Shown piece after piece: positions 8,399 to 20,155 of a stretch of DNA of 64,000 nucleotides. The position numbers were made by a program, and so were the translations under genes. The stretch covers positions 517,369 to 581,368 of the forward strand of contig NZ_PJKB01000002.1 of assembly GCF_002884975.1 (NCBI RefSeq), in the 5' to 3' direction. The notes under the pieces are model-generated. The model saw only the letters and a program-made list of their open reading frames with translations. It did not search any database and was not told the DNA's origin. This stretch comes from Akkermansia muciniphila (GTDB lineage Bacteria; Verrucomicrobiota; Verrucomicrobiia; Verrucomicrobiales; Akkermansiaceae). Within the stretch, counting starts at the first letter, position 1, and every line of letters begins with the position of its first letter.

Positions 8399-8857
8399 TC
8401 AATCGTCCGCCTTCCGGGAGAGAAGCTTGCCGTCCGGGGCATAATAAAGCTCCAGTTTGCGGACGGCGGCGGACTCGGACCGGCAGTCCACCCGGTACTT
8501 CATGGCGCCCCTGGCGGTGATCTGCTTGGCGCGGCGGGGAGCGTACCCCGGGAAATCGCGGGCGATAGCCGCCGTAACGGGGGCGGGAAGATCCTGAAGG
8601 CGCATATCCGCCTTAACCAGGCAGACAGTGCCGTCAGGATAAAGCTTTACCTCGTATTCCAGGCCGTTGAGGCGGAATTCCGCTTCATAAATATCCTCGT
8701 CATTGTCGAAATCCCATTCGATGGCCCCGGCGTCCGGGTATTGCTTCTGCACCTGCTCCTTCACGGGGGCGGGAACGCTGGAAGCCGGAATATCCGCTAA
8801 AGCCGGGAGAGCGAACGCGGCGGCAAGAGTGGTCGTAAGTATACGTGAAATATTCAT
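8399..8857 (-). CDS. Exported PepSY-like domain protein
   Basis: About 152 aa from the ATG at 8857, which gives a clean signal peptide (MNISRILTTTLAAAFALPALA, cleavage after ALA). A longer reading from 8884 would add nine residues in front of the signal peptide and is less likely. The mature part has two related segments of the PepSY-like/DUF2874 type: VKEQVQKQYPDAGAIEWDFD with YEAEFRLNGLEYEVKLYPDGTV, then VTAAIARDFPGYAPRRAKQI with YYAPDGKLLSRKADD. Such small periplasmic proteins are common in Bacteroidota and Verrucomicrobiota and mostly uncharacterised; some are thought to bind or inhibit other exported proteins. It is monocistronic and divergent from the SUMT-HemD gene. Confidence 0.75.
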   Translation of the reverse strand: MNISRILTTTLAAAFALPALADIPASSVPAPVKEQVQKQYPDAGAIEWDFDNDEDIYEAEFRLNGLEYEVKLYPDGTVCLVKADMRLQDLPAPVTAAIARDFPGYAPRRAKQITARGAMKYRVDCRSESAAVRKLELYYAPDGKLLSRKADD

Positions 8858-8979
8858 GAATACGTGATAATTGTATTTATTCAAAAACCAAGAAACTTTT
8901 GCGGATGCTCTGTGACAATTTAGCCATAAATGGAATGAATCCGGACATGGCGGGGTTTATTGTCGCCAAAAAGAGGGTG

Positions 8980-10518
8980 ATGGAGTTGAATGGCAGCATG
9001 CAACAGGGTATTGTTTATTTGCTTGGAGCGGGTCCCGGAGACCCCGGCCTGATGACCGTCCGCGGCCGTGAGCTGGTGGAAACGGCGGAAGTGCTGGTGT
9101 ATGATGCGCTGAGTTCCGCGGAGATGCTGAACTGGGCCCCTGCCGCATGTGAACGGATTTTTGTGGGCAAGCGGGCTTCCCGCCACGCCCTGCCCCAGGA
9201 GGAAATCAACGCCCTGCTGGTCAAGTTGGGGAGTGCCGGAAAAAGGGTGGTGCGCCTGAAGGGTGGAGACCCCTACGTCTTTGGACGCGGAGGGGAGGAA
9301 GCGGATGCCCTGCATGAAGCGGGCGTGCCGTTTGAGGTCATTCCGGGCATTACCTCCGCCATTGCGGGGCCGGCTTACGCGGGCATTCCGGTGACGCACC
9401 GCAGGCACTGCACGCAGTTTACCGTGTTCACGGGCCATGAGGACGTGAATAAAAAGGAATCCTCCCTGGACCTGAAGGGCATTGCCGGAGCGCAAGGCAC
9501 CAAGGTCATGCTGATGGGCATGCGGAAGCTGGCGGAGGTGTGTGAGGCCCTGGTCGGATTCGGCCAGGACGCGTCCACTCCCGCCGCGGCCATCCAGTGG
9601 GCCACCACGGGGCTTCAGCGGACGGTCACGGGTACGGTGAAGACCCTGCCCGCCAAGGTTCTGAAAGCGGGCCTGGAGGCCCCTGCCGTGGTCGTGATCG
9701 GAGACGTGGTGAAGGAACGGGAGCAGCTGGACTGGTTTGAACGGCTTCCCCTCTTCGGAAAACGCATCGTGGTGACGCGCACGCGCTCCCAGGCGGGGGA
9801 ACTGAGTTCCCGCCTCCGCAGGCTGGGCGCGGACGTGCTGGAAATGCCCACCATCCGCATTGCCCCCCCCTCCAACAGGCGGGAATTTGCGGAAGGCGTG
9901 GTGCACGCCCACACCTATGACTGGCTGGTATTCTCCAGCCCCAACGGAGTGGAACGCTTCTTCCAGGCCTTCTTTGCCGTGTACAAGGACATCCGGAGCA
10001 TTGGCGGGGCCAGGATTGCGGCCATCGGGCCAGGCACGGAAGCCAAGCTCCGGGAATACGGGCTGGCCGTGGACGTAATGCCTAAAAAATACGTGGCGGA
10101 AGGCCTTGTGAAAGCCTTCAAGGACGCCCGCAAGGAAATCGGCGGCATTGAACACAGCACCTTCCTGTGGGTCCGCGGAGAGGAAGCCCGCCGGGTGATT
10201 TATGACGGCCTCACCTCCCTGGGGGCGATCGTGGATGAATGCGTTGCCTACAAGACGGAAGCGGAAACGGAGGATGTGGCGGGCGCCCAGGCGGCTTTCC
10301 GTGAACGGGGTGCGGACATCGTGACATTTACCAGCTCCTCCACCGCGGAAAACTTCTTCCGCCTCAACCTGCCTTGGCCTGACGGCTGCAAGGCTGCCAG
10401 CATCGGGCCCGTGACCACGGATACCCTGAAGGAACTGGGCCATGCTCCCGCGATTACGGCAAAAACGCATGACATCAACGGCCTGGTGGAAGCCATCCTC
10501 AAGGCCGGGAGGAGGTAG
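8980..10518 (+). CDS. cobA-hemD: Uroporphyrinogen-III C-methyltransferase / uroporphyrinogen-III synthase fusion
   Basis: A two-domain tetrapyrrole enzyme. The N-terminal half is the SAM-dependent methyltransferase SUMT (VYLLGAGPGDPGLMTVRG, VRLKGGDPYVFGRGGEEA, PGITSAIAGPAYAGIPVTHR), which makes precorrin-2 for siroheme or cobalamin. The C-terminal half, from about GKRIVVTRTRSQAGELSSRL, is HemD, which closes hydroxymethylbilane to uroporphyrinogen III. Fusing the two couples ring closure to methylation and is known in several phyla. The start is uncertain: in-frame ATGs at 8935, 8947, 8980 and 8998 are all possible because the conserved domain begins about 3 residues after 8998; 8980 is a compromise. 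The gene ends next to a hairpin (10548-10562) shared with the convergent lipoprotein gene. Confidence 0.92.
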   Translation: MELNGSMQQGIVYLLGAGPGDPGLMTVRGRELVETAEVLVYDALSSAEMLNWAPAACERIFVGKRASRHALPQEEINALLVKLGSAGKRVVRLKGGDPYVFGRGGEEADALHEAGVPFEVIPGITSAIAGPAYAGIPVTHRRHCTQFTVFTGHEDVNKKESSLDLKGIAGAQGTKVMLMGMRKLAEVCEALVGFGQDASTPAAAIQWATTGLQRTVTGTVKTLPAKVLKAGLEAPAVVVIGDVVKEREQLDWFERLPLFGKRIVVTRTRSQAGELSSRLRRLGADVLEMPTIRIAPPSNRREFAEGVVHAHTYDWLVFSSPNGVERFFQAFFAVYKDIRSIGGARIAAIGPGTEAKLREYGLAVDVMPKKYVAEGLVKAFKDARKEIGGIEHSTFLWVRGEEARRVIYDGLTSLGAIVDECVAYKTEAETEDVAGAQAAFRERGADIVTFTSSSTAENFFRLNLPWPDGCKAASIGPVTTDTLKELGHAPAITAKTHDINGLVEAILKAGRR

Positions 10519-10547
10519 GCACCCCGGTTAATGGAATACAGAACCAC

Positions 10548-10562
10548 GGGGGCTTAGCCCCC
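10548..10562. terminator. Hairpin between convergent genes
   Basis: GGGGGC-TTA-GCCCCC in the 62-bp gap between the stops of cobA-hemD and the convergent lipoprotein gene. There is no T-run on either side, so this is a hairpin of probable but unproven terminator function. Confidence 0.4.
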
Positions 10563-10580
10563 AATGCCGCATGCTCCGGG

Positions 10581-11018
10581 TCAGAAGCCGTTGACGGCTT
10601 CCCAGCCGACTACCTTTCCGTTCTCAAACAGGACATTATAGGAAACGGGCGGGCGGCTGCCCAGAGGCATCGTGACGCCTATGCCCGTTCCCACGCCGGA
10701 ATCCCGGCTGCGGAAGCCTCCCCCGCCCAGGCCCACGGCCCAGCCCGTACCGCTCTTCGTATAAATCCACCGTTCCGTGTTCCTGCCGTCCATGCGGCCT
10801 GTCATTTTCTGCTCAGGCTCCCCCCATGCCAGCAGCACCGCCATGGGAGACATGCCTTTTTCCAGCTCTCCGCGCGCCACTTTGACCTGCTGCTCCCGGG
10901 GCAATTGTTCATAGGCCGGCATATTCTTCGCGATGCGGTCGGACGGGGTGGGGGAGCAGGCCGCCAGCAGGGCGGCGCAGGCGGCAACAAGGACGCGGGA
11001 AAGGCTCGTTTTCATCAT
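10581..11018 (-). CDS. Small hypothetical lipoprotein
   Basis: About 145 aa. Adjacent ATG codons at 11018 and 11015 give a lipoprotein signal (MKTSLSRVLVAACAALLAAC, Cys about residue 21). The mature part includes YEQLPREQQVKVARGELEKGMSPMAVLLAWGEPEQK, whose G-M-S..V...WG.P pattern resembles small envelope lipoproteins of the SmpA/BamE-like fold. A WIYTKSG strand, a glycine-rich stretch and a final VLFENGKVVGWEAVNGF follow. The resemblance is of motif spacing only, so no function is assigned. It is probably in the inner leaflet of the outer membrane or the periplasm. A weak TATTCC hexamer (11024-11029) sits at the leaderless distance from the start. Confidence 0.7.
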   Translation of the reverse strand: MMKTSLSRVLVAACAALLAACSPTPSDRIAKNMPAYEQLPREQQVKVARGELEKGMSPMAVLLAWGEPEQKMTGRMDGRNTERWIYTKSGTGWAVGLGGGGFRSRDSGVGTGIGVTMPLGSRPPVSYNVLFENGKVVGWEAVNGF

Positions 11019-11260
11019 CCCATGGAATAGCACGCCCCCGTGCGGCTGACAAGGGGGCAACGCGGCTTTTTCGGCAAAAGAAGGGAGGAAAACCCGCATC
11101 CTGGCATAAAAAAGGATGCTTTTTCCGTGAATACATAATTGGTTATTGACAGGGATGGGGGGTAGGGGAGTAGGAATTCACCTCCAAATGCAACGCGCCG
11201 CCATGATGCGGATCGTGCTGCAGCCACTGTTTACCACATTTATTTTTCCGAGCCGCCAAT

Positions 11261-13909
11261 ATGTCCAAAACTTTAATCATAGCAGAAAAGCCGAGCGTCG
11301 CCACTGATTTGGCGAGGGTGCTTGGCAAGGAGCTTGGAAAATTCACCCGGGACAAGTCCGGGGCGTATTACCAGAATGACCGCGCGATCATCACGTCCGC
11401 CGTGGGCCACCTGCTGGAGCAGAAAAAACCCATGACGGAGGGCGGCAAGTCGCTCCCCTGGAAGTTCGACTACCTGCCCGTCATCCCCAACGCTTTTGAA
11501 CTGGAACCGATCAAGCAGTCTGAAGACCGCCTGAAAAAGGTGCTTCAGCTTGCCAAAAGCAAGGACGTCACGGAAATCGTCAACGCATGTGATGCGGGCC
11601 GCGAGGGGGAACTGATTTTCCACAACATGGTCCGGTACGGAAAATGGACCAAGCCGACGCGCCGCCTCTGGATGCAGTCCATGACGGATGAAGCCATCCT
11701 GAATGCGTGGCACAGCATGCGCAGCGAGGCCGATATGGAGCCTCTGACGAATGCCGCCGTCTGCCGTTCCGAATCTGACTGGCTGGTGGGCCTGAACAGC
11801 ACCAGGGCGCTCACCATCCTGCAATCCCGCGGCGGGTTCAACGTGACCCCTGCCGGACGCGTCCAGACTCCCACGCTGGCTATCCTGACGCAGCGGGAAC
11901 TGGAAATCCAGGCGTTTGAACCGGTGCCTTACTCGGAAGTATGGGCGGAGTTCGACGTGAAGGCGGGGTCCTACGCCGGACGGTGGATTGACCGCGACTG
12001 GAAAAAGAGCGATGACGCGCAGTCCCGCCCGGAACGCATCTGGGACTCCGAGCTGGCAACCGTCATCCGCGACCGCTGCCGTGGAAAATCCGGTACCGTG
12101 ACGGAGGAAAAGAAACCCGTCACCACCATTGCCCCGCTGCTGTATGACCTGACCTCCCTCCAGCGGGAAGCTGCCAACCGCTACGGCTTCTCCGCCAAGC
12201 GCACGCTGCAGCTTGCCCAGGAATGCTATGAAAAGCACAAGGTGCTCACCTATCCCCGTACGGACTCCCGCTACCTGCCGGAGGACTACCTGGGCAAGGT
12301 ATACGGCATCGTGGGCACCGTGGCGGAGCAGGACCCGGAATTCGCTACCTTTGCCAGGGACATTCTGGACAACAAGCGCATCAAGCCCAACCGGAGGGTG
12401 TTTGACACCAAGAAGGTGAGCGACCACTTCGCCATTATTCCGACGGGCAAGATTGAAAAGCTGACCGGAGACGCCCAAAAACTTTTTGAAATGGTCATGG
12501 CCCGCTTCCTGGCCGTCTTTTTCCCCGCCGCCGTCTTTGAAGACACGCGGAGAACCACGCTCATCTCCCACGGGGGCAACGTGACGGACGCCTTCCTGAC
12601 CACGGGCCGCGTGCTGGTGGAACCGGGCTGGCAGGCCGTGTACGGCCGCAAGGCCGGAGCCTCCGGCAAGGAGGAACTGGTGCCCGTGCAGGACGGTGAG
12701 GAAGCCGCGGTGCGTGAAATTGAAATCCGCAACGCCATGACCAAGCCGCCCGCCCGGTACAATGAAGCCACGCTGCTGGCGGCCATGGAAGGCGCCGGGA
12801 AGCTGGTTCATGACGAAGAACTGGCCGCCGCCATGAGCGAGCGCGGCCTGGGCACGCCCGCTACGCGCGCCTCCATCATTGAAGGCCTGATCTCCCAGGA
12901 ATACATTGTCCGTGACGGCAGGGACCTTCTGGCGACGCGCCGCGGCATTGAGCTCATCGGCCTGCTGGAACGCATCGGGCTGAAAACGCTCACCTCCCCC
13001 AGCCTGACCGGGGAATGGGAATACAAGCTCAAGCAGATGGAGCAGGCCGCCCTGCAGCGGGACTCCTTCATGGAAGGCATCAAGACGCTGACCGGGGAAA
13101 TCGTGAAAAGAGTGAAAGACTTCCGGGAGGCCCAGCAGCAGGTGGAACTGCCGGAAATCGAACTGGACTGCCCGTCCTGCCACGCCCACGGCCTGAAGAA
13201 CACGCTGGATGCAGTCTCCTGCCGTTCCTGCAAGTTCAGCATCCGCAAGGTCATCTCCGGCCGCGACATGACGGATGAAGAACTGAAAACTCTCATTGTG
13301 GACGGCAAGACGGGAATCCTCCACGGGTTCACGTCCCGGTTCGGCAAGCCCTTTGAAGCGGGGCTGGAGCTCAATGACAAATTCCGCGCCACGCTCTACT
13401 TCCCGGCCCGGGAGGAAGAGGACGCCGCCGGAACGGAGGAAGCCGTGAAAGTGGCCTCCGTAACCATTCCGGACCTGGGGGAACACGATGTGATGGAAAC
13501 GGCCAAGGCCTGGAAGGTTCCCTCCCTGACGATCGGGAAGGAAAGTGTCTCCGTCTCCGTATCCCGGACCATTCTGGGCCGTGAAATCCCGCTGGACCAG
13601 GTATTGAAGATTTTGGGGGAAGGCAAGTCGGATCTGCTGAAGGGCTTCATCTCACAGCGCACCAAGCGCCCGTTTGACGCCTATCTGGTTTTCAACGCGA
13701 AAACGGGTAAGATAGGCTTTGAATTCCCGCCGAGGGAAAAGAAATATCCCGCGAAAAAAACCGCTTCAAAGGCGGAAGACAAAAAGGAAAAGGCGGTGAA
13801 AACGGGTAAAACCGCCGCTGCCAAAGCCACGGGTAAAACAACTGCGGCCAAGGACGCCGGTAAGAACGCCAAAACCGGAGCCGCTCCCAAAAAGCCCCGC
13901 AAACAGTAG
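11261..13909 (+). CDS. topB: DNA topoisomerase III (type IA) with lysine/alanine-rich tail
   Basis: 882 aa. The TOPRIM domain opens the protein ([22 protein letters not shown]; acidic triad region [13 protein letters not shown]). The catalytic tyrosine is in [13 protein letters not shown] (Y331), and the central domain has the [16 protein letters not shown] motif. After the core there is a CxxC/CxxC zinc-ribbon-like segment ([20 protein letters not shown]) and two C-terminal repeats ([19 protein letters not shown] and [21 protein letters not shown]). The last 55 or so residues are a Lys/Ala/Thr-rich, histone-H1-like tail. The enzyme decatenates and relaxes DNA through single-strand passage. 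A TTGACA at 11146-11151 upstream could be a -35, without a convincing -10. Confidence 0.95.
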   Translation: MSKTLIIAEKPSVATDLARVLGKELGKFTRDKSGAYYQNDRAIITSAVGHLLEQKKPMTEGGKSLPWKFDYLPVIPNAFELEPIKQSEDRLKKVLQLAKSKDVTEIVNACDAGREGELIFHNMVRYGKWTKPTRRLWMQSMTDEAILNAWHSMRSEADMEPLTNAAVCRSESDWLVGLNSTRALTILQSRGGFNVTPAGRVQTPTLAILTQRELEIQAFEPVPYSEVWAEFDVKAGSYAGRWIDRDWKKSDDAQSRPERIWDSELATVIRDRCRGKSGTVTEEKKPVTTIAPLLYDLTSLQREAANRYGFSAKRTLQLAQECYEKHKVLTYPRTDSRYLPEDYLGKVYGIVGTVAEQDPEFATFARDILDNKRIKPNRRVFDTKKVSDHFAIIPTGKIEKLTGDAQKLFEMVMARFLAVFFPAAVFEDTRRTTLISHGGNVTDAFLTTGRVLVEPGWQAVYGRKAGASGKEELVPVQDGEEAAVREIEIRNAMTKPPARYNEATLLAAMEGAGKLVHDEELAAAMSERGLGTPATRASIIEGLISQEYIVRDGRDLLATRRGIELIGLLERIGLKTLTSPSLTGEWEYKLKQMEQAALQRDSFMEGIKTLTGEIVKRVKDFREAQQQVELPEIELDCPSCHAHGLKNTLDAVSCRSCKFSIRKVISGRDMTDEELKTLIVDGKTGILHGFTSRFGKPFEAGLELNDKFRATLYFPAREEEDAAGTEEAVKVASVTIPDLGEHDVMETAKAWKVPSLTIGKESVSVSVSRTILGREIPLDQVLKILGEGKSDLLKGFISQRTKRPFDAYLVFNAKTGKIGFEFPPREKKYPAKKTASKAEDKKEKAVKTGKTAAAKATGKTTAAKDAGKNAKTGAAPKKPRKQ

Positions 13910-13924
13910 GAACGGTGCACAAAA

Positions 13925-13950
13925 GCTGCCGGCGGAAGAATGCCGGCAGC
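13925..13950. terminator. Hairpin after topB
   Basis: A 9-bp perfect stem GCTGCCGGC/GCCGGCAGC with an 8-nt loop, starting 15 nt after the topB stop. No T-run follows on the plus strand, so termination efficiency is doubtful. Confidence 0.4.
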
Positions 13951-14058
13951 CGTAGAAGGGAGGGGGGCTTTCCGTCAAGGGATCAGGGAAGGGCCGGGAA
14001 AAAGCTTTTTCCCAGGCGTTCCCGTATGTTAGGGTGCAACCGCAACCCTGTGTCCCTG

Positions 14059-15237
14059 ATGATGAAACTGCTTCTGATTGCTGTGCTGGTATGGTGCGGT
14101 GCTGTAGGCGCGCCGGCGGAGGAATATGCCTTTCCGGGTGAACGGGAATGGATTTCCAAGCTTGGAGACGTGGTAAAAGGCAGCTTCCAATCCTGCACGG
14201 GAAGCAAACTGGCTCTGAAAACGGGCCGGAAGCGTGTGGAAATTCCGTTGAACCGTCTGGATGAGGAAGACGCGGCGCTGGTAACTTCCCTGACGGGAAC
14301 GGCGGCGCGCCGGGACCTCAAGCTGGCCGCGACGCTCTGGCCGTTCCTGATGAAAGAGCTGGAAAAAGTAACGTGGACGACGGTAGAAAAGGACATCTCC
14401 CCCCGGTACAATGAAACGGCCCGGAAAAACCCCGGCGGAACCTTGACCGGAAACAGGAAAATTGACGGCCTGGCCTGTACCTCCTCTCTCTCCGCCATCA
14501 AGGGGCCTCCGTTCCGCATCCAGGAATATTACCGTCCGCAGAACCGGCCGGAAAGCGCACGGGGTCAGAAAAGCTTTGACATGGTTCTGGACCAGGGGAG
14601 CCTTTCCGTTTACTACGATGCCGGAACCGGTTTGCTGGCCCCTTCAACATACATGCCCGAAGAACGGACGGAAATGCGCGGCCCCGTTTCATCTCTGCTT
14701 CCTGCGGGTGAAAAAATCGCCGCAAGGGAAACGAAATCCTACAGCAACATGGACTATTCCCTAGTCATGGAAGCCCGCCCCGTCAAGGGAGCTTACGAGA
14801 CGTGCAAACCCAACTCTTTGGGAAGAAAGAAACTGGCCATGTACTGGAATACGGAGGGTAAAATGGTCTGCGGCGTCATCAAGCTGGAATACGACAACAT
14901 GTGCGTGGCCGCCCTGTTTGATGACCAGCGGAAGCTGATGAACGCTCCGGGACTGGGATATGCCGTGATTCTCTCCCGCCTGGACAAAAAGGGCAGGGAT
15001 TCCAAGGGGCAGGACGGTCACTACTATCACGTGGCGCTGGCCGCGGACGGTTTGCCCGTGTACCACCATGAAGGCCCGGAGACTGAGGCGGACCTTGATC
15101 CCCTGCATTACGGAAAACTCCGTGATTCAGAAAAGAAAGCGGCGCTGGCGGAGGAAAGAAAACGTGAGCGGGCATTACGCGCCAGGCAGGAAGCCCGTCA
15201 GCGCCTGGTGGAGTCCGCCAGAAAGCGGAGGGAATAG
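14059..15237 (+). CDS. Exported SHD1/SLA1-homology-like domain protein of unknown function
   Basis: About 392 aa from adjacent ATGs at 14059/14062, which place a signal peptide at the N-terminus (MMKLLLIAVLVWCGAVGAPA). Longer in-frame readings add a basic, non-conserved stretch and are rejected. Residues just after the signal (REWISKLGDVVKGSF...KRVEIPLNRLDEEDAALV) match the SHD1 pattern seen in many Planctomycetes and Verrucomicrobia exported proteins: W..k.G..v.g.f, then a basic V.IPL..L...D. The large middle region is not recognised. The C-terminus is a highly charged helix (KAALAEERKRERALRARQEA). It is convergent with the aldo/keto reductase gene. Confidence 0.65.
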   Translation: MMKLLLIAVLVWCGAVGAPAEEYAFPGEREWISKLGDVVKGSFQSCTGSKLALKTGRKRVEIPLNRLDEEDAALVTSLTGTAARRDLKLAATLWPFLMKELEKVTWTTVEKDISPRYNETARKNPGGTLTGNRKIDGLACTSSLSAIKGPPFRIQEYYRPQNRPESARGQKSFDMVLDQGSLSVYYDAGTGLLAPSTYMPEERTEMRGPVSSLLPAGEKIAARETKSYSNMDYSLVMEARPVKGAYETCKPNSLGRKKLAMYWNTEGKMVCGVIKLEYDNMCVAALFDDQRKLMNAPGLGYAVILSRLDKKGRDSKGQDGHYYHVALAADGLPVYHHEGPETEADLDPLHYGKLRDSEKKAALAEERKRERALRARQEARQRLVESARKRRE

Positions 15238-15271
15238 GCCTGCGCTTCCGGCGTCTGGCGGCCTGTTGAAT

Positions 15272-16144
15272 TTACTCCTCGGAAAGATGGTCCGGATGGA
15301 TGGAGTAGTGGCCGGGGGCATCCAGCGTTTCAATGAGGGCCATGTCTTCCCCGTCCAGGGAGAAGTCAAAGACGTCTAAATTAGCACGGATTCTGTCCGC
15401 ATGCATGGATTTGGGAAGGGGCACGATGCCGCGCTGCAGTTCCCAGCGCAGGCATATCTGGGCCACGGATTTTTTATGCTTGTCCGCAATGCGGCGCAGA
15501 ACGGGTTCCTCCAGTACTCCGCCGCGGGCCAGGGGGCCCCATGATTCCACCAGAATTCCGTGTTCCCGGCAGAAGGCGACCGTTTCCGTCTGGTGGTACC
15601 TGGGATTGATCTCCAACTGGTTCACCATGGGCATGATGTCGGCTTCCTCCATCAGGGCTTCCAGATGGTGGGGGAGGAAGTTGCTGACGCCAATAGCCTT
15701 TACCTGGCCTTCCTTGTATAGCCGCTCCATGGCTTTCCAGGTTTCCCGGTTGAGTTTCCGGTAGTCTTCTTCATAGCCGGCGGGGATGGGCCAGTGAATC
15801 AGGTACAGGTCAAGGTAATCCATTCCAAGACGGTTCAGGGAGGCGTCAAAAGCCCCCAGCGTAGTGTCATAGCCCTGGTCCGTGTTCCAGACCTTGCTGG
15901 TGATGAAAATTTCCTCCCGCGGGACGGAGCTTTCCCTGACGGCGCGGCCCACTGTTTTTTCATTACCGTACACGCTGGCCGTGTCAATGAGGCGGTAACC
16001 CGCTTCCAGCGCGTCCAGAATGCTTCTGGCGCCCGCCGTGTCATCCGGGGCCAGGTAGGTTCCGTAACCGATGACGGGCATGGGAAGCCCGTTGCTCAGC
16101 CGCTGGGTATCTCCGGGGGAAGTAATGGTTTTCATACCCTTCAT
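15272..16144 (-). CDS. Aldo/keto reductase
   Basis: 290-aa NADPH-dependent carbonyl reductase of the AKR superfamily. The catalytic tetrad is visible: D54 and Y59 in RLIDTASVYGNE, K84 in FITSKVWN, and H117 in YLIHWP. Further signatures are the substrate-loop asparagine region IGVSNFLPHHLEALM and the cofactor-binding IVPLPKSMHADRIRANLDVF. Its sequence style is that of the AKR5-like 2,5-diketo-gluconate/methylglyoxal reductase group, but the physiological substrate cannot be read from sequence. It starts at 16144 or at the second ATG, 16135. It is monocistronic. Confidence 0.92.
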   Translation of the reverse strand: MKGMKTITSPGDTQRLSNGLPMPVIGYGTYLAPDDTAGARSILDALEAGYRLIDTASVYGNEKTVGRAVRESSVPREEIFITSKVWNTDQGYDTTLGAFDASLNRLGMDYLDLYLIHWPIPAGYEEDYRKLNRETWKAMERLYKEGQVKAIGVSNFLPHHLEALMEEADIMPMVNQLEINPRYHQTETVAFCREHGILVESWGPLARGGVLEEPVLRRIADKHKKSVAQICLRWELQRGIVPLPKSMHADRIRANLDVFDFSLDGEDMALIETLDAPGHYSIHPDHLSEE

Positions 16145-16229
16145 GAAGCACCCTCCGCCGGAAACGGTAAAGAGGGCGGCTTGTCATGAACGCGGCATGC
16201 GCGGCAGTGCTGCGGAAGGCGGCAGGGGG

Positions 16230-16895
16230 TTATTTCGCGGCCTGGAGGCAGCGGTAGTAATAGTCCACCCGGGAGATGAACCAGCTCCATTTGTAGCCGG
16301 GGCGGCCGTTGGTCATCAGCGGGGCCGGGCAGTTCTTGCCGGACCAGTAGTTGTGGGGCACCACGTTGCGCAGGGGAACGTTGTAACGCAGCATCAGCAG
16401 GGCCGCCAGCTTGGCTGTTTTATTATAGATGACCACGGGGTTGTGCGTGGTGCATTCACACATTTCAATGGCTACGGAGTATTGGTCTCCCGGCCCGGAG
16501 TGGTCCGCGTGGTGGCCCGTTTCCGTCGTGGGAATGTGCTGGTACGCGCCGAACTGGTCCACCGTGAAGTGCCAGTTCAGGCTGCGGGATTTGCCGCTGT
16601 TCAGGTAGCGGGAATGGGCGTTGGCGTCTCCCTTGGGGTTGGCGGTACTGTGGATGGTGATGAAGCGGGGCTGCATGGAAGCCGCATGCCTGCGGGCGTA
16701 CGTGTTTTTGGGCATGTAGGAGACGCGGATGCCTACCTCACGGCCCATCTGGCTGGTCGTGCGGGGGACAACGGGAGCTTTTTGAATTTTAAAGGAGACG
16801 GCAGGCGGTCTCATTTTATCGTTCTGCGAGCAGCTGCAAAACGTCAGGGCGGCGAATACGGCAAGAAAGCCCGTCCAGACAGATCTATATTCCAT
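16230..16895 (-). CDS. N-acetylmuramoyl-L-alanine amidase (amidase_2 type), lipoprotein
   Basis: 221 aa. The N-terminus is a signal sequence ending in a possible lipobox (FLAVFAALTFCSC). The catalytic domain is of the T7-lysozyme/AmpD (amidase_2, PGRP-like) type: FITIHSTANPKGDANAHSRYL carries the first zinc His, LNWHFTVDQFGAYQHIP the strand with a second, TETGHHADHSGPGDQYSVAIE the active-site region, and VVPHNYWSGKNCPAPLM the last His with its conserved Cys-Pro. It cleaves the bond between MurNAc and the stem peptide of peptidoglycan. The message appears leaderless (promoter 16902-16930), and a 20-bp palindrome lies just upstream of the -35. Confidence 0.88.
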   Translation of the reverse strand: MEYRSVWTGFLAVFAALTFCSCSQNDKMRPPAVSFKIQKAPVVPRTTSQMGREVGIRVSYMPKNTYARRHAASMQPRFITIHSTANPKGDANAHSRYLNSGKSRSLNWHFTVDQFGAYQHIPTTETGHHADHSGPGDQYSVAIEMCECTTHNPVVIYNKTAKLAALLMLRYNVPLRNVVPHNYWSGKNCPAPLMTNGRPGYKWSWFISRVDYYYRCLQAAK

Positions 16896-16901
16896 GTGTT
16901 T

Positions 16902-16930
16902 GTTCTAGAAACAGCCCGGAAGGATTGCAA
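16902..16930 (-). promoter_or_regulatory. Predicted promoter of the amidase gene (leaderless geometry)
   Basis: Minus strand: -35 TTGCAA (16925-16930), 17-bp spacer, -10 TAGAAC (16902-16907), then 6 nt to the ATG at 16895. The predicted start site coincides with the A of the ATG. Confidence 0.55.
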
Positions 16931-16942
16931 GCAGAATTTGGA

Positions 16943-16962
16943 ATTAGTTCAACTGAACTAAT
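16943..16962. promoter_or_regulatory. 20-bp palindrome upstream of the amidase promoter
   Basis: Perfect inverted repeat ATTAGTTCA-AC-TGAACTAAT, ending 12 bp upstream of the amidase -35. Its size, symmetry and position fit an activator or repressor operator. It lies between the amidase start and a hairpin downstream of the aconitase gene. Confidence 0.45.
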
Positions 16963-17005
16963 CAAGCTGTGTCATGCTCTGCCGGTGTGCGTTGTGCGGA
17001 GTACG

Positions 17006-17046
17006 CCAAACGGGCCGCGCCTTCAGGGGAAGGGCGGCCCGTTTGG
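17006..17046. terminator. Hairpin downstream of aconitase
   Basis: A 13-bp perfect stem CCAAACGGGCCGC/GCGGCCCGTTTGG located 38 nt past the aconitase stop on the minus strand. The AAA/TTT ends of the stem are the only A/T-rich element, so this is a probable terminator of non-canonical form. Confidence 0.5.
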
Positions 17047-17083
17047 AAAGGATGCGGCGCCGGAAAAGTCCGGCCACGCTGCG

Positions 17084-19837
<2,754 letters not shown>

Positions 19838-20155
19838 GATGCGGAATAGAGGGTTAACTGTAAACAGGCGGCTGCCCTCCTGGCAGTCGCGGGTACTATA
19901 CAGTTCAAGCCTGATAAGGCAAGGACTCTGTGTGACGGGGACGGATTTTTCCCGTTCGCGCCGGCATCGGGAATTCCTTTTCCTGCCGCCCGCAGCCGTG
20001 CTTCTCCGTCATTTTATCGGTGAGGGGAGCCCTAACTGCCGGAAGAGACAGGAAAAACTTGTACACGCATGCGATTTTGTTTAGATAGGAACGAATAGCG
20101 TGCGGCGTTCCGTCTGTTCGCACCCCCCAATACGAATCAAACTGAATTGAAAAAT
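19838..20155. other. Intergenic region between acnA and a small membrane protein gene
   Basis: 318 bp between divergent genes. It holds the acnA promoter (19895-19922, minus). The right part is less GC-rich and should hold the promoter of the plus-strand gene at 20156, but no convincing -35/-10 pair was found there. No small ORF or RNA is supported. Confidence 0.5.
19895..19922 (-). promoter_or_regulatory. Predicted acnA promoter
   Basis: Minus strand: -35 TTGCCT (19917-19922), 16-bp spacer, -10 TATAGT (19895-19900), followed by about 50 nt of leader to the ATG at 19837. Confidence 0.5.

Noticed and set aside
11096-11124. GCATCC/GGATGC hairpin followed by TTTTT on the plus strand
   Set aside because: It looks like a terminator, but no plus-strand gene ends there and the 12-nt A-rich loop is poor; it may be chance.
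13741-13909. Repeated AAA/GCC codons in the topB tail as a possible tandem DNA repeat element
   Set aside because: The repetition follows from Lys/Ala-rich coding and has no regular unit length.
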